Assembly (NCBI RefSeq): GCF_032681285.1
Contig: NZ_CP136336.1
Coordinates: 1,475,001-1,539,000, forward strand
DNA: 64,000 nt
Reading direction: 5' to 3'
Source of the DNA: Piscinibacter gummiphilus
Lineage (GTDB): Bacteria; Pseudomonadota; Gammaproteobacteria; Burkholderiales; Burkholderiaceae_C
Positions within the stretch are counted from its first letter, which is position 1. Every line of letters starts with the position of its first letter. The notes beneath the pieces were generated by a model. It made no database searches. It saw only the letters and a list, made by a program, of their open reading frames with translations, and had not been told where the DNA came from. Below, one piece after another: positions 47,243 to 56,533 of this stretch. A program made the position numbers and the translations under genes.

Positions 47243-47731
47243 TCAGCTGCGGCGCGCGGCCCACTGCTTGAGGATGTCGATGGCCTCGGCGTCGAGCGCC
47301 TGCGTGGCGGGCATGCGCCGCGCCTCGATCGTGGCGCCAGCCTCGCGGCGCAATGCGTCGGTGTCGATGGGCGGGCGGGCACTCGCGGGCAGCGCGCCGA
47401 TGGCGGCGTGCGACTGTTCGAGCGATGCACCGTAGTAAAGAGCCGAGATGCCAACGATGCCCATGGCGCACACGCACAGTGCGCAGGGCTCGCACGAGGT
47501 GTAGAGCTCGCAGCCGTCGAGCTGCAGGGTGCCCAGGCGCTGGCAGGCGTCGCGGATGGCTTCGACCTCGCCGTGAGCGGTCGGGTCCCACTTGGCGCGG
47601 GCGTGGTTGAAGCCTTCGCCGACGACCTGGCCGTCTTTCACGATCACCGCGCCGAAGGGCTCGGTGCCGGGCTGGTCGAGCGCCTGGGCCGAGAGCGCCA
47701 GCGCGCGTTGCATGAAGGCTTCGGTGTACAT
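47243..47731 (-). CDS. Guanine deaminase-like nucleobase deaminase (CDA fold)
   Basis: 162 residues. The zinc site is intact: HGEVEAI (catalytic His and Glu) and CEPCALC (PCxxC). TSCEPCALC and the preceding RLGTLQLDGCELY resemble Bacillus-type guanine deaminase (GuaD) more than tRNA adenosine deaminase. The extra C-terminal 40 residues would cover the active site. The reaction would be deamination of guanine or a related N-heterocycle. It follows the ABC ATPase gene by 15 bp and is part of the same operon. Confidence 0.82.
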   Translation of the reverse strand: MYTEAFMQRALALSAQALDQPGTEPFGAVIVKDGQVVGEGFNHARAKWDPTAHGEVEAIRDACQRLGTLQLDGCELYTSCEPCALCVCAMGIVGISALYYGASLEQSHAAIGALPASARPPIDTDALRREAGATIEARRMPATQALDAEAIDILKQWAARRS

Positions 47732-47746
47732 CGTGTGGTGCTCCGG

Positions 47747-48832
47747 TCAGGTGGCCTGGGGCAGCAGCCAGGTCTGTTGAGGGTCCCAGCTGAGGTTGAC
47801 CCGCTGGCCGGGGGCGAGGTTGAGCGACTCGATCTCGTGCTGCTGCTTCTGCACGCGAAACTCCTGGCCATCGCCCAGCTCGATGAAGACGGTCTGCGTG
47901 GAGCCCACGAACTCCAGACCGAGCACGGTGCCGGCGATGCCCGCCGCGCCCGGTGCTTCGCCCGGCTGCAAGGCCACACGGTCGGCCGCGATCACGAAGC
48001 TCGCGGGCGTGCCGAGTGGCCAGCCTTGCGGCGCTTTGACCGGGAATCGGCCGAGTGGCCCCTCCACGGTGATGAACTCGCCGTCGTGGGCCTTCGCCTG
48101 CCCCGTCACCAGGTTGTTGGTGCCGATGAAGTTGGCGACGAAGGCATTGGCGGGCGCGCGGTACACGTCCTGCGGCTTGCCGGCCTGCTGGATGAGCCCG
48201 TCGGCCATCACCACGATGCGGTCGGCCAGCGCGAAGGCTTCGGACTGTGCATGCGTCACGTAGACGAAGGTGATGCGCAGCTCGCGGTGCAGCCGCGCCA
48301 GCTCGGTCTGCATGCGCACGCGCAGGTGGGCGTCGAGCGCGCTGAGTGGCTCGTCGAGCAGCAGGATGGAGGGCTCGGTGACGAGCGCACGGGCGATGGC
48401 CACACGCTGGCGCTGGCCGCCCGAGAGCTGCGACACGTGTCGGTCGGCCATGCCCGCGAGGCCCAGGCGGTCGAGCCATTCGAGGGCGCGCTTCTTGCGC
48501 ACGTCGGCCCCCATCTTCTTCATGCGCAGCGGGAAGGCTACGTTCTCGGCCACGGTGAGGAAGGGAAAGAGCGCGAGGCTCTGCCACACCATCGGCGTGT
48601 CGCGCTGGAAGGCGGGGATGCCGCGCATGCTCTTGCCGCCGATGAAGATCTCGCCGGCGCTCGGCTCGTCGAGGCCGGCGATCATGCGCAGCGTGGTCGA
48701 CTTGCCGCAACCCGACGGGCCCATGATGGCGATGAACTCGCCGGCCGCGATGTCGAGGTCGATGCCGCGCACCGCGTGGTGGCCGGGAAACTTCTTCTCC
48801 ACGCCCTGGAGCGAAACGAAGGCAAAGCTCAT
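47747..48832 (-). CDS. ABC transporter ATPase (PotA type)
   Basis: 361 residues. Walker A GPSGCGKSTT, signature LSGGQRQRVAIARA, Walker B ILLLDEPLSALD, switch His in VYVTHAQ. The C-terminal TOBE domain includes FIGTNNLVTG and LEFVGSTQTVFIELG. It powers the two Pot-type permeases upstream, overlapping the second by 4 bases. Confidence 0.94.
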   Translation of the reverse strand: MSFAFVSLQGVEKKFPGHHAVRGIDLDIAAGEFIAIMGPSGCGKSTTLRMIAGLDEPSAGEIFIGGKSMRGIPAFQRDTPMVWQSLALFPFLTVAENVAFPLRMKKMGADVRKKRALEWLDRLGLAGMADRHVSQLSGGQRQRVAIARALVTEPSILLLDEPLSALDAHLRVRMQTELARLHRELRITFVYVTHAQSEAFALADRIVVMADGLIQQAGKPQDVYRAPANAFVANFIGTNNLVTGQAKAHDGEFITVEGPLGRFPVKAPQGWPLGTPASFVIAADRVALQPGEAPGAAGIAGTVLGLEFVGSTQTVFIELGDGQEFRVQKQQHEIESLNLAPGQRVNLSWDPQQTWLLPQAT

Positions 48833-49629
48833 GCAGCGTTTTCCTTGGCGACCTTGACGCCCACGAAGCGCTGAGCCACCAGCACCAGCGTGATGCTGAT
48901 GACCAGCACCACGGTGCCGATCGCGTTGATCTTCGGGTTCACCTGGCCTTGCAGCAGGTTCAAGATGCGCACCGGCAGCGTCTCATGCACGCCGCCGACG
49001 AACCAGGCGATGAGGAACTCGTCGAACGACACCGCCGCCGACAGGAAGAACGAGGCGATGAGCGCCGGCCGGCAGAAGGGCACCACGATGCGCAGCAAGG
49101 CGGTGGCGGGCGAGGCGCCCAGGTTCCACGCCGCCTGCTCGAGATCCTTGCCCATCTCGCCGAGCCGCAGCCCGATGATGGCCATCGAGAACGAGGTGGC
49201 CAGCGCCACATGGCAGGCGGTGATGGTCTCGATGCGGCCGAAGAGGCCGATACGCGAGAGAAACGCGAGCATCGCCATGCCGAGGATGGTGGCCGGCACC
49301 GCCGGGGGCAGGGCGACGAGCAGCGCGAAGCCGGTCTTGCCGCGGAAGCGGTAGCGGTGGTCGACGTAGGCCGCCGCGAAGCCGAGCACGGTCGACAGCA
49401 CCGCCGTGCCGAGGCCCACCCACAGGCTGTTGAGGAAGGCGTCGCGCACCATCTCGTCTTCGAAGATGGCGCGGTGCCATTCGAGGCTGAAGCCGCCCCA
49501 CGGGATGGCCGGGAAGCGGTTGGCGTCGAACGAGAAGATGACGATGACGAGCATCGGCGCCGCGATGAAGGCGAAGAGTGCGGCGACGAAGGCGTACTGC
49601 AGCGTGCGCGAGAGTCGGGTCAGGTTCAT
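48829..49629 (-). CDS. ABC transporter permease (PotC type)
   Basis: 266 residues, six membrane helices. The EAA loop reads LEQAAWNLGASPATALLRIVV. Overlaps at both ends (ATGA with the preceding permease and with the ATPase gene) show tight coupling. The in-frame sequence upstream of the ATG at 49629 is not part of the protein. Confidence 0.93.
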   Translation of the reverse strand: MNLTRLSRTLQYAFVAALFAFIAAPMLVIVIFSFDANRFPAIPWGGFSLEWHRAIFEDEMVRDAFLNSLWVGLGTAVLSTVLGFAAAYVDHRYRFRGKTGFALLVALPPAVPATILGMAMLAFLSRIGLFGRIETITACHVALATSFSMAIIGLRLGEMGKDLEQAAWNLGASPATALLRIVVPFCRPALIASFFLSAAVSFDEFLIAWFVGGVHETLPVRILNLLQGQVNPKINAIGTVVLVISITLVLVAQRFVGVKVAKENAA

Positions 49630-50546
49630 CAATGGCCTTTTCCTGTTCCCCGTGATCCCAGCCAGCGGCCCAGCCCGAACACTGCGGCCAGCACCCCCAG
49701 CATCGCCACGCCCACCACCGACGCACGTGGCCACTGCGAGCCCGACTTCACCGTGTCGACCACCAGGATCGACAGCGTGGGCGGCTTGCTGCCCGTCATG
49801 AAGAGCGGGCTGATGTAGTCGCCGAAGGCCAGCAGGAAGGTCGTGGTGGCGGCCAGCAGCAGGGCGGGGCGGATGGCGGGCAGCATCACGTGCGCGATCA
49901 CGCGGCTGCGGCGGCAACCGAGGTTCTCGGCGGCCTCGATCAGCGTGCGGTCGATGCCCGACAAGGCGAAGACGAGGATCAGCACCGCGATCGGCAGCGT
50001 GAGCGTGAGCAGGCCGATCTGCAGCGAGAAGGCGCCGCCCAGCATCGGCAGCGCCTCGATGCCCACCCGGCCCAGCAGGTTGTTGATGAGCCCCTCGGGG
50101 CTGAGCACGATCTGCCAGGCGTAGATGCGCAGCATGTAGCTCGAGAAGATGGGCACGATGAGCGCGGCCACTGCCAAGTCGCGCAGCCGGGCTGGCAGGC
50201 GGAAGGCGATGGTGTAGGCGGCCGGAAAGGCGATCACGAGCGCGAGCAGCGTGGTCACGCACGAGAGCGTCAGCGTGTGCACCAGGGCCCGCTGGAACGG
50301 GCTCGACAGCAGCACACGCTCCCAGTTGTCGAGCACGAAAGCCGGTTCCAGCCGGAACGACTTCACCTGCCAGAAGGTGATGACGATGAGGAAGACGAGC
50401 GGCGCCGCGAAGAAGACCGCCTGCCACAGGAAGATCGGCAGGCCGAGCACCGCGGGCAGCACACGCTGTGATCCGGCGGTGCGGGCGCGGTGCGATGCCG
50501 GCTCGGCCGCTGCCGTGGGCACGTTCTGCAAGACGATGTCGTTCAC
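49629..50546 (-). CDS. ABC transporter permease (PotB type)
   Basis: 305 residues with six membrane helices and a 30-residue cytoplasmic start. The EAA loop is IEAAENLGCRRSRVIAHVML. GTG start, 15 bp after the binding-protein gene. It pairs with the PotC-type protein. The family carries polyamines, opines and other amines; the actual substrate here is inferred from the neighbouring deaminases. Confidence 0.92.
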   Translation of the reverse strand: MNDIVLQNVPTAAAEPASHRARTAGSQRVLPAVLGLPIFLWQAVFFAAPLVFLIVITFWQVKSFRLEPAFVLDNWERVLLSSPFQRALVHTLTLSCVTTLLALVIAFPAAYTIAFRLPARLRDLAVAALIVPIFSSYMLRIYAWQIVLSPEGLINNLLGRVGIEALPMLGGAFSLQIGLLTLTLPIAVLILVFALSGIDRTLIEAAENLGCRRSRVIAHVMLPAIRPALLLAATTTFLLAFGDYISPLFMTGSKPPTLSILVVDTVKSGSQWPRASVVGVAMLGVLAAVFGLGRWLGSRGTGKGH

Positions 50547-50561
50547 GGTGCGCGGCTCACG

Positions 50562-51716
50562 TCACAGGCTCTTGAACTGGCTCCACAGGTCGTTCCAGTC
50601 CTCGATGGACTGCTGCTTGGGCAGCTGGCGCAACTGGATCTTCTTGGCCTTGTACTCGTCCATCACGTTGGGGCCCTTGAGCTCCATGCGCAGCAACTTG
50701 GCTTCTTGCGGCTTGGTGTCGTTGAGCAGCTTCCACGCGGGCATCGACGGGATGCTCTTGCGGTTGTCGACCTTGGTCGCCATGGCCACCTGCGCGCGCG
50801 GGGTCAGCGAGTACTGGATGAACTTGCGCGCGAGGTCGCGTTTGCTCGTGCCCTTCACGATGGAGAGCGATTCGGTGTACTGCAGGCCGCCTTCTTCCGG
50901 GATGATGGTGTCGACCGGCACGCCGCTCGTGCGAAGCCCCAGCGTGATCCACTCGCCGATGCCCGGGATGAGCTGCGCGCGGCCGTTGGTCATCGACGAG
51001 AAGATGTCGGCGATGGTGTAGAAGCCCGAGGCCTGCGGCTTGAGCGAGAACATCTTCTTCTTCAGCGCCTCGAACTTGGCCTTGTCCAGGTCGAAGGGCG
51101 GACGGTTGCCATTCGACAGGCTGATGCAGCCCATCGACGGCAGGTACCAGTCGAAGAAGCCGACCTTGCCCTTGGCCTTCTCGCTCCACATCACCGAGTA
51201 CGACGAGACTTCCTTCGGCGTGAAGGCTTTGGTGTTGTACGACAGGCCGAGGTAACCGAAGTCGAGCATCACGCCGTAGAGCTTGCCGTCGAACCAGTGC
51301 AGCGGGAACTTCTGGAACTCGGGCCAGAGGTCCTTCAGCGGGTAGTCGGCCGGGTCGAGCGGCTCGATGAAGTCGGCCGCCTTGAGCAGGTGCATGTACT
51401 CGGCATCGGCGAGCACCACGTCGAAGGTGCCCGGAGGCGACTGGTTCACCACCGCCATCATCTGGTCGCCGCCCACGTACTCCTTGATGCGGATCTTCAC
51501 GCCGTACTGCTTCTCGAACTCGCCGACGATGGACGGGTCGGCATTGCCCGGCCACGAGAGGTAGTTCAGCACCTTGGGGTCGGCGGCGTCGGCGCTGTTC
51601 CAGAGGGCGGCGGTGCCGAGCGTGCTGGCGGCGAGGCCGGCCTTCAGGACGCCACGGCGGCTGAGGTCGGTGGCGGGGGGCATCACGATGGGCTTGTGAT
51701 CGGCGGGCTTCGACAT
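50562..51716 (-). CDS. PotD-type periplasmic binding protein with Tat signal
   Basis: 384 residues. A twin-arginine signal (LSRRGVLKAGLAAS) suggests export in folded form. The mature part has the PotD/PotF layout: LNYLSWPGNADPSIVGEFEK, YGVKIRIKEYVGGDQMM, FDVVLADAEYMHLL and GVMLDFGYLGLSYNTKAF. AAGGA lies 6 bases before the ATG at 51716. First component of the importer; the amidohydrolase gene lies 76 bp upstream on the same strand. Confidence 0.92.
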   Translation of the reverse strand: MSKPADHKPIVMPPATDLSRRGVLKAGLAASTLGTAALWNSADAADPKVLNYLSWPGNADPSIVGEFEKQYGVKIRIKEYVGGDQMMAVVNQSPPGTFDVVLADAEYMHLLKAADFIEPLDPADYPLKDLWPEFQKFPLHWFDGKLYGVMLDFGYLGLSYNTKAFTPKEVSSYSVMWSEKAKGKVGFFDWYLPSMGCISLSNGNRPPFDLDKAKFEALKKKMFSLKPQASGFYTIADIFSSMTNGRAQLIPGIGEWITLGLRTSGVPVDTIIPEEGGLQYTESLSIVKGTSKRDLARKFIQYSLTPRAQVAMATKVDNRKSIPSMPAWKLLNDTKPQEAKLLRMELKGPNVMDEYKAKKIQLRQLPKQQSIEDWNDLWSQFKSL

Positions 51717-51792
51717 GGGCGGTCCTTGCAGTGGTGCATGCAATGGCATGCGGGTTTGAAAACGCATCAACCGTGCCAAGGCACGGCGTGAA

Positions 51793-53286
51793 TCAGAGCC
51801 CCAGGGGCCCGCCATAACGGTGCAGGTGGAAGGGCTCGCGGCACAGGCCCATGCAGAAGCTCCCCACCGCACGCTCGAGCGCCTGTGCGAGGTGCTTGCC
51901 TTCGGCGTTGGCCTCGGCCACCTCGTCACGCGCCACCTGGGCGTCTCGCGCGAGCTTCGCCATGTCGCAGTCGGCATGCCGCCCGCCGCGCACCACGAGC
52001 TTCCCGCCCACCATCACGTCGCGCACGCCGGTGGCGTCTTCCGTCAGCACGACCTGGTTCACCGGGTCGTTCATCGGGATCCAGTTGATCGAGTGAAGGT
52101 CGAGGAACACGATGTCGGCGAGACAGCCCACGGCAATGCGCCCGGCCTTCTCGAATCCCGTCGCACGCGCGCCGCCTTGCGTGGCCGCGGTGAAGACCTC
52201 GGGCGCGCTCAGCCACCGTTCGTAGTCGGGTGTGCGCACGTTCGACACCATCGAGGCATAGCGCATCGCCTCGTACATGTTCTGGTTGTCGGCGCACAGG
52301 GCGCCGTCGGTGCCGAGCGCGAGGTTCACGCCGAGCTCGAGCATGCGGCGCGAGTCGGCGATGCCGGCACCCAGCCGCATGTTGCTGCCGGCGTTGTGCG
52401 AGACGGACGCGCCCTTGGCGGCCAGGCGGCGCATGTCGTCGTCGTCGAGCCACACACCGTGCGCCACGGTGAAGTTGGGGCCCAGCATGCCGAGCTCGTC
52501 GAAGTGCGCGGTGAGCGACTTGCCCCAGCGCTTCAGCGCGGCCACCGCCTGCACCTTCGATTCGGCGACGTGCGATTGCGTCTGCGCGCCGTATTCGGTG
52601 GCGAGCTTCACGCAGCCGAGCGTCAGCTCGTCGGAGCAGTGCAGCGGGATGGTCGGCGCGATGCCGAGCTTCACCTGCGCCGGGTCGTGCGGCCAGTGCT
52701 TGAGCGCCTCTTCCATGCTGCGCAGGATGGCGCCGGTGTCGCCGCCGCTCGCGTCGACCTGTGCCTTGTGCGAGGCGGGCAGCGCGTCGTAGAGGCCGGG
52801 GATGGCCTTGTAGAACGACACGTCCTGCAGCATCGGGGCCACCACCGCGCGCATGCCGGCGTCGACATAGGCCTGGCCGATGGCGTAGAGATCGTCGACG
52901 GTTGCGAGCGGGAAGCCGAAGGTGAGGTCGTAGGCGGTGGTGCAGCCCTTCTGCAGCATCTCGACCGCACCGATGTAGGTGTTGAGGTACTTGTGGTGGC
53001 GCGTCTGGTTGGCCGCCCATTCGCCCGAGCCGCTGAGCAGCAGCTCCAGCGTCCAGCGGTCGTGCGTGGCCTTGCTGAGGTTGGTGCTGCCGTGCGTGTG
53101 GCCGTTGACGAGGCCGGCGTGCATCAGCGTGCCGCTGGCGTCGAACACCTCGGCCTCGGCCGGTGCGGCCATGCCGGGCGCACCGAGGCTCGTGATGACG
53201 CCGCCGGTGACCAGCAGGTCGGTGAGTGGAGCGCTGCGTGAGGTGGCGTCGAGCAGGCGCCCGCCGCGGATGACGGTGGTCGTCAT
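51793..53286 (-). CDS. Metal-dependent amidohydrolase / deaminase (ATZ/TRZ-guanine deaminase type)
   Basis: 497 residues. Amidohydrolase superfamily: the HxH strand NGHTHGSTN, metal-binding His in SHVAESK, AHGVWLDDDD, SHNAGSNMRLG and the Asp in LGTDGA. The N- and C-terminal beta-sandwich segments flank the barrel. This set is that of cytosine/guanine/S-adenosylhomocysteine deaminases and chlorohydrolases. The C-terminal 60 residues are an additional helix-rich tail. It lies 4 bp after the BMP-type gene. Exact substrate unknown; a purine or related N-heterocycle is likely. Confidence 0.86.
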   Translation of the reverse strand: MTTTVIRGGRLLDATSRSAPLTDLLVTGGVITSLGAPGMAAPAEAEVFDASGTLMHAGLVNGHTHGSTNLSKATHDRWTLELLLSGSGEWAANQTRHHKYLNTYIGAVEMLQKGCTTAYDLTFGFPLATVDDLYAIGQAYVDAGMRAVVAPMLQDVSFYKAIPGLYDALPASHKAQVDASGGDTGAILRSMEEALKHWPHDPAQVKLGIAPTIPLHCSDELTLGCVKLATEYGAQTQSHVAESKVQAVAALKRWGKSLTAHFDELGMLGPNFTVAHGVWLDDDDMRRLAAKGASVSHNAGSNMRLGAGIADSRRMLELGVNLALGTDGALCADNQNMYEAMRYASMVSNVRTPDYERWLSAPEVFTAATQGGARATGFEKAGRIAVGCLADIVFLDLHSINWIPMNDPVNQVVLTEDATGVRDVMVGGKLVVRGGRHADCDMAKLARDAQVARDEVAEANAEGKHLAQALERAVGSFCMGLCREPFHLHRYGGPLGL

Positions 53287-53290
53287 GGCG

Positions 53291-54400
53291 TCAGGTCAGC
53301 GAGCCCACCACACCCTCGACCAGGAAGTCCATGCGGTCGAGGAAGGGGTCGTAGTTGCCGTAGGCCTTGTCGATGACGAGCTTGCCGGTGTTGCTCTTGA
53401 TCGGCCCGGCGAAGATCGGCTTGCCGGCCTTCATGTCGGCCATGGCGGCGGTGGCCGCATTGCGCGCCTTGTCGGTCGCGCCTGCGCCGAAGGGGGTGCT
53501 CGCGACCATGTCCTTGTCATAACCGCCGAAGAAGGTGTTGGGCAGCTTCTCACCCTTGGCGATGGCGGCGGCAAAGGCCTTGTAGACCGTCTCCCACTTG
53601 TTCTCGGCGCCGGTGATGAAACCCTTGGGCGCGAGGTTGGCCTGCGAGGCGTTGTGGCCGAGCGTCTTGGCCCCCAGCTTCTCGGCAGCCTCGACGATGA
53701 TCTTCGGGCTGTCGACGTGGCAGGCGATCACGTCGCAGCCGCTGCCCACGAGCGAGTTGGTGGCCTCGGCTTCGCGCACGGGCATCGACCAGTCGCCCGT
53801 CATCACGAGTTGCACCGTGGCATTGGGGTTGACCTTGCGCACCCCCATCGTGAAGGCGTTGATGTTGCGCAGCACGATGGGGATGGGCTTCGCGGCCACG
53901 TAGCCGATCTTGTTGGACTTGGTCGAGAGACCGGCGGCGATGCCGTTGACGTAGTGCGCCTGGTCCAGGAAGCAGAAGTAGCCGCCGAGGTTCATCGGGT
54001 GCTTGTCGGCCGACCACAGCGAGGTGGGGTGGCGGAACTCCACCTTCGGGTTGCGCTTGGCCATGTCGATCATGAAGGGGTCGAAGTAGCCGAACGAGGT
54101 GCCGAAGACAAGCGAGGCGCCGTCGGACTTGACCATCGCTTCGAGCGTCTTGCGCACAGCCACGGTCTCGGGCACGTTCTCTTCTTCCACCACCTTCACG
54201 CCGGGCACGGCCTTCAAGGCCTTGGCCGCGACGGCGTGCGCCTGGTTCCAGCCGTAGTCGTCGCGTGGGCCGACGTAGATCAGGCCGACGGTGACGGGCT
54301 TCTGCGCCAGGGCCTGCGGCGCCAGCGCGGCCAACGTTGCGCCTGCGGTGGTGGTGGACAGGAACCGGCGGCGGTTCCAGGAAGTCGAGAACGCGGACAT
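53291..54400 (-). CDS. BMP-family (Med/PnrA-like) substrate-binding protein
   Basis: 369 residues with a Tat-like signal (NRRRFLSTTTAG, cut near ALAQ). Conserved features: VGLIYVGPRDDYGWNQAH, SLVFGTSFGYFDPF, GCDVIACHVDSPKIIVEAAEK and the C-terminal FAGPIKSNTGKLVI. BMP proteins bind nucleosides or nucleobases, which supports a purine-type substrate for this island. AAGGAG precedes the ATG at 54400. No cognate permease is adjacent, so it must share membrane components with another system. Confidence 0.9.
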   Translation of the reverse strand: MSAFSTSWNRRRFLSTTTAGATLAALAPQALAQKPVTVGLIYVGPRDDYGWNQAHAVAAKALKAVPGVKVVEEENVPETVAVRKTLEAMVKSDGASLVFGTSFGYFDPFMIDMAKRNPKVEFRHPTSLWSADKHPMNLGGYFCFLDQAHYVNGIAAGLSTKSNKIGYVAAKPIPIVLRNINAFTMGVRKVNPNATVQLVMTGDWSMPVREAEATNSLVGSGCDVIACHVDSPKIIVEAAEKLGAKTLGHNASQANLAPKGFITGAENKWETVYKAFAAAIAKGEKLPNTFFGGYDKDMVASTPFGAGATDKARNAATAAMADMKAGKPIFAGPIKSNTGKLVIDKAYGNYDPFLDRMDFLVEGVVGSLT

Positions 54401-54497
54401 GGAGGGCTCCTTCGCCAGATGCGGGCTGCGCCGGTTGCGCGAGCCGCATGAATGCAAAGGCCATGCCGCGTTTGCGGCGGGTGCTTCTGGCGCTTGG

Positions 54498-55220
54498 TCA
54501 GGCCTTGCGGCGCGAGGGGCGCACGGCGGGCTTGGCGCCCGGTGCGTAGCGGCCGAGGATCTGGCCGAGGTCGGCGTCGTCCGTCACGGGGGTGCTGTTG
54601 AGCACACGCGCTTCGAGCTCGCCGAGGTGCGAGGCCATCAGCCGTCTTGCTGCGCGCAGGTCGCCCTTGCGGAAGGCGTCGATCAGCGCGCGGTGCTCGG
54701 TGATGCCGCACTCGGGCGAATGCGGCCGGCCATGCACGGCTAGGATGAGTGAGCAGCGCGACACCACCTCGTCGACGTAACGCTCCAGCACCGGGTTGCC
54801 CACCAGCTGCGCCAGTCGCACGTGGAACTCGCCCGCCAGCCGCGCGCAGGCCGGCGCCTGCTGCTCGCGCGCGGCCTGCTCTTCGAGCCGCACGTGTTCT
54901 TCCAGTGCCTGCCCGATGAAGGGCGACCAGCGTTCGATGACGAGCCGCACCACCTCCTGCTCCAGGCAGCGCCGCACCTCGAAGACGCTGCGCGCCTCTT
55001 CCAGGCTGGGCCGCGCCACCGTGGCCGTGCGGTTGTGCTGCGCATCGACCAGCCCCTCGGCCGCCAGCCGCGCCAGCGCCTCGCGGACCAGCGTGCGGCT
55101 CACCTGGAAGTGCGTGCCGAGCGCGTCTTCCGGGAGCTTGGTGCCGGGCTGGAGCGCCTGCTCGATGATGGCCTGCTTCAGCGCGGTGTAGGCAACGTCG
55201 GCCTTGTTGGGTGTCGTCAT
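54498..55220 (-). CDS. GntR-family regulator, FadR/FCD subfamily
   Basis: 240 residues. The winged helix is AYTALKQAIIEQALQPGTKL with DALGTHFQVSRTLVREALARL. The all-helical FCD ligand domain follows: FEVRRCLEQEVVRLVIE, EFHVRLAQLVGNPVLERYVD and ITEHRALIDAFRKGD supply the metal-binding Asp/His positions. The ATG at 55220 directly abuts a GTATAC box, so it is probably autoregulated. Divergent from the DUF1989 gene. It likely governs the whole 47243-56524 island. Confidence 0.9.
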   Translation of the reverse strand: MTTPNKADVAYTALKQAIIEQALQPGTKLPEDALGTHFQVSRTLVREALARLAAEGLVDAQHNRTATVARPSLEEARSVFEVRRCLEQEVVRLVIERWSPFIGQALEEHVRLEEQAAREQQAPACARLAGEFHVRLAQLVGNPVLERYVDEVVSRCSLILAVHGRPHSPECGITEHRALIDAFRKGDLRAARRLMASHLGELEARVLNSTPVTDDADLGQILGRYAPGAKPAVRPSRRKA

Positions 55221-55231
55221 ATCTGTATACG
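55221..55231. promoter_or_regulatory. GTATAC operator box 1 (GntR gene side)
   Basis: ATCTGTATACG immediately before the GntR start codon. Its exact reverse complement is box 3 in front of the DUF1989 gene. FCD-type GntR proteins bind short palindromes of this size. Confidence 0.6.
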
Positions 55232-55244
55232 GGACAGTTTTAGG

Positions 55245-55255
55245 AAGTATACGAA
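55245..55255. promoter_or_regulatory. GTATAC operator box 2
   Basis: AAGTATACGAA, centred 22 bp (about two helical turns) from box 1, which would place two dimers on the same face of the DNA. It shares the GTATAC core with boxes 1 and 3. Confidence 0.5.
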
Positions 55256-55390
55256 GGGGCCTGATCAGGAGGGCGATCTTGACAATTGCGCCCTCACCAA
55301 CCGGGAGCGCTCCACCCCAGATTGGCGCATCTTCGCACCAGTCGGCAGCAAGCATGTGAAGCGCTTGCGTATGCGAAACGTCTTGCGTAT

Positions 55391-55401
55391 CGTATACAGA
55401 T
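55391..55401. promoter_or_regulatory. GTATAC operator box 3 (DUF1989 gene side)
   Basis: CGTATACAGAT, the exact reverse complement of box 1, ending 22 bp before the DUF1989 start. Upstream of it the 9-mer CTTGCGTAT occurs twice (55364, 55382), 18 bp apart. Confidence 0.6.
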
Positions 55402-55423
55402 TGCATCTATCGAGAGATCGTCA

Positions 55424-56524
55424 ATGACGGCCCGCACGGTCACGATGACCCTGAACCAGCAGCAGCTCGAGCTGCTGCTGCGCACGATCGACCAGGGCGC
55501 CGCGCCCGACCTTGCGGCGCTGGCCAAGCGCGCCTTGCGCGAGCACGGCCTGCCGGCAGCACCCAAGGCGGCTCCGGCTGCATGGCAGCCATTGAGCGAG
55601 ACCCGTGAGTTGCTCCACGAGCTGGTGCTGGAGCCCGGCACCGGCAAGGCGCTGGAGGTGCTGAAGGGCCAGGTGATCCGCATCGAGCAGGTCGAGGGCA
55701 ACCAGTGCGCCGACTTCAACTGCTTCAACCTGCACGACTACCGCGAGTTCATGCACACCGGCCGTACGCGCACCGTCCACGGCCTCAACCCCGGGCCGGG
55801 TGACCTGCTGTGGTCGGCCCCGCCGCGCGAGCGCGCGATGATGCTGATCCTGGAAGACACCGTGCGCTGCAACGACGTGATGTTCCCCCGCTGCAGCGCC
55901 TACCTCTACGAGTCGGCCTACGGCTTTGCGGCCCACACCAACTGCCACGACATCCAGGCCGAGGCGCAGCGCGAATACGGCCTCACGCCCGACGACGTGC
56001 ACGATTCCTTCAACCTCTTCATGCGCACTGAAGTCCACAGCGGCCGTGGCCACATCCACCGGCAGGACTCGAAGCCCGGCGACCATGTGGACCTGCTGGC
56101 GCTGATGGACGTGCTGGCCGTGCCCAACGTGTGCGGCGCCGACATCATGCGCACGAGCAACTTCGCGCTGAAGCCGCTGAAGGTGTCGATTTTCCAGGCC
56201 ACGCCGGCCGACCTGGCGAGGGTGCCCCACATCCCGCAGCTGAAGAGCCAGCGCACGCCGGCCGACTTTCGTCAGCCGCAGATCAAGGCCGATCGCGAGC
56301 TCAAGCGTGACCCGGCGTACCGGCCGATGTTCACCAACGTGCCGCTGCGTTCGCAATGCTGGGACATCCCGCTCGATGCCGACGACTGCGACCGCCTGCA
56401 GGCGACCGGCCTGCACACGATCTATGGCGAAGGCAACGACGGCGACGTGTTGCGCGACGTGATCTTCAGCTGGTGGGAGTCGCGCTTCCTCGGCGCGGCC
56501 GGGGCGGGTGCACCAGCCATCTGA
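55424..56524 (+). CDS. DUF1989 (urea carboxylase-associated / carboxyguanidine deiminase-like) protein
   Basis: 366 residues. An N-terminal helical segment of about 50 residues precedes the DUF1989 core: GKALEVLKGQVIRIEQVEG, QCADFNCFNLHDY, MLILEDTVRCNDVMFPRCS and FAAHTNCHDIQAEA, with several Cys/His that could bind metal. Other DUF1989 proteins accompany urea carboxylase and act in guanidine breakdown as carboxyguanidine deiminase subunits. Neither urea carboxylase nor allophanate hydrolase is visible here. It is transcribed away from the GntR gene under box 3. Confidence 0.8.
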   Translation: MTARTVTMTLNQQQLELLLRTIDQGAAPDLAALAKRALREHGLPAAPKAAPAAWQPLSETRELLHELVLEPGTGKALEVLKGQVIRIEQVEGNQCADFNCFNLHDYREFMHTGRTRTVHGLNPGPGDLLWSAPPRERAMMLILEDTVRCNDVMFPRCSAYLYESAYGFAAHTNCHDIQAEAQREYGLTPDDVHDSFNLFMRTEVHSGRGHIHRQDSKPGDHVDLLALMDVLAVPNVCGADIMRTSNFALKPLKVSIFQATPADLARVPHIPQLKSQRTPADFRQPQIKADRELKRDPAYRPMFTNVPLRSQCWDIPLDADDCDRLQATGLHTIYGEGNDGDVLRDVIFSWWESRFLGAAGAGAPAI

Positions 56525-56533
56525 GCTGCGCGT

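Noticed and set aside
48829..50427. Apparent 532-codon fusion upstream of the PotC-type permease
   Set aside because: The first half is an out-of-frame reading of the PotB-type permease gene. The true start is the ATG at 49629 overlapping the PotB stop.
55358..55371. TGAAGCGCTTGCGT, similar to the LacI-type operator of the glucan locus
   Set aside because: Only the centre matches, the half-sites differ, and the neighbouring genes have no link to glucan use. Probably chance next to the GTATAC boxes.
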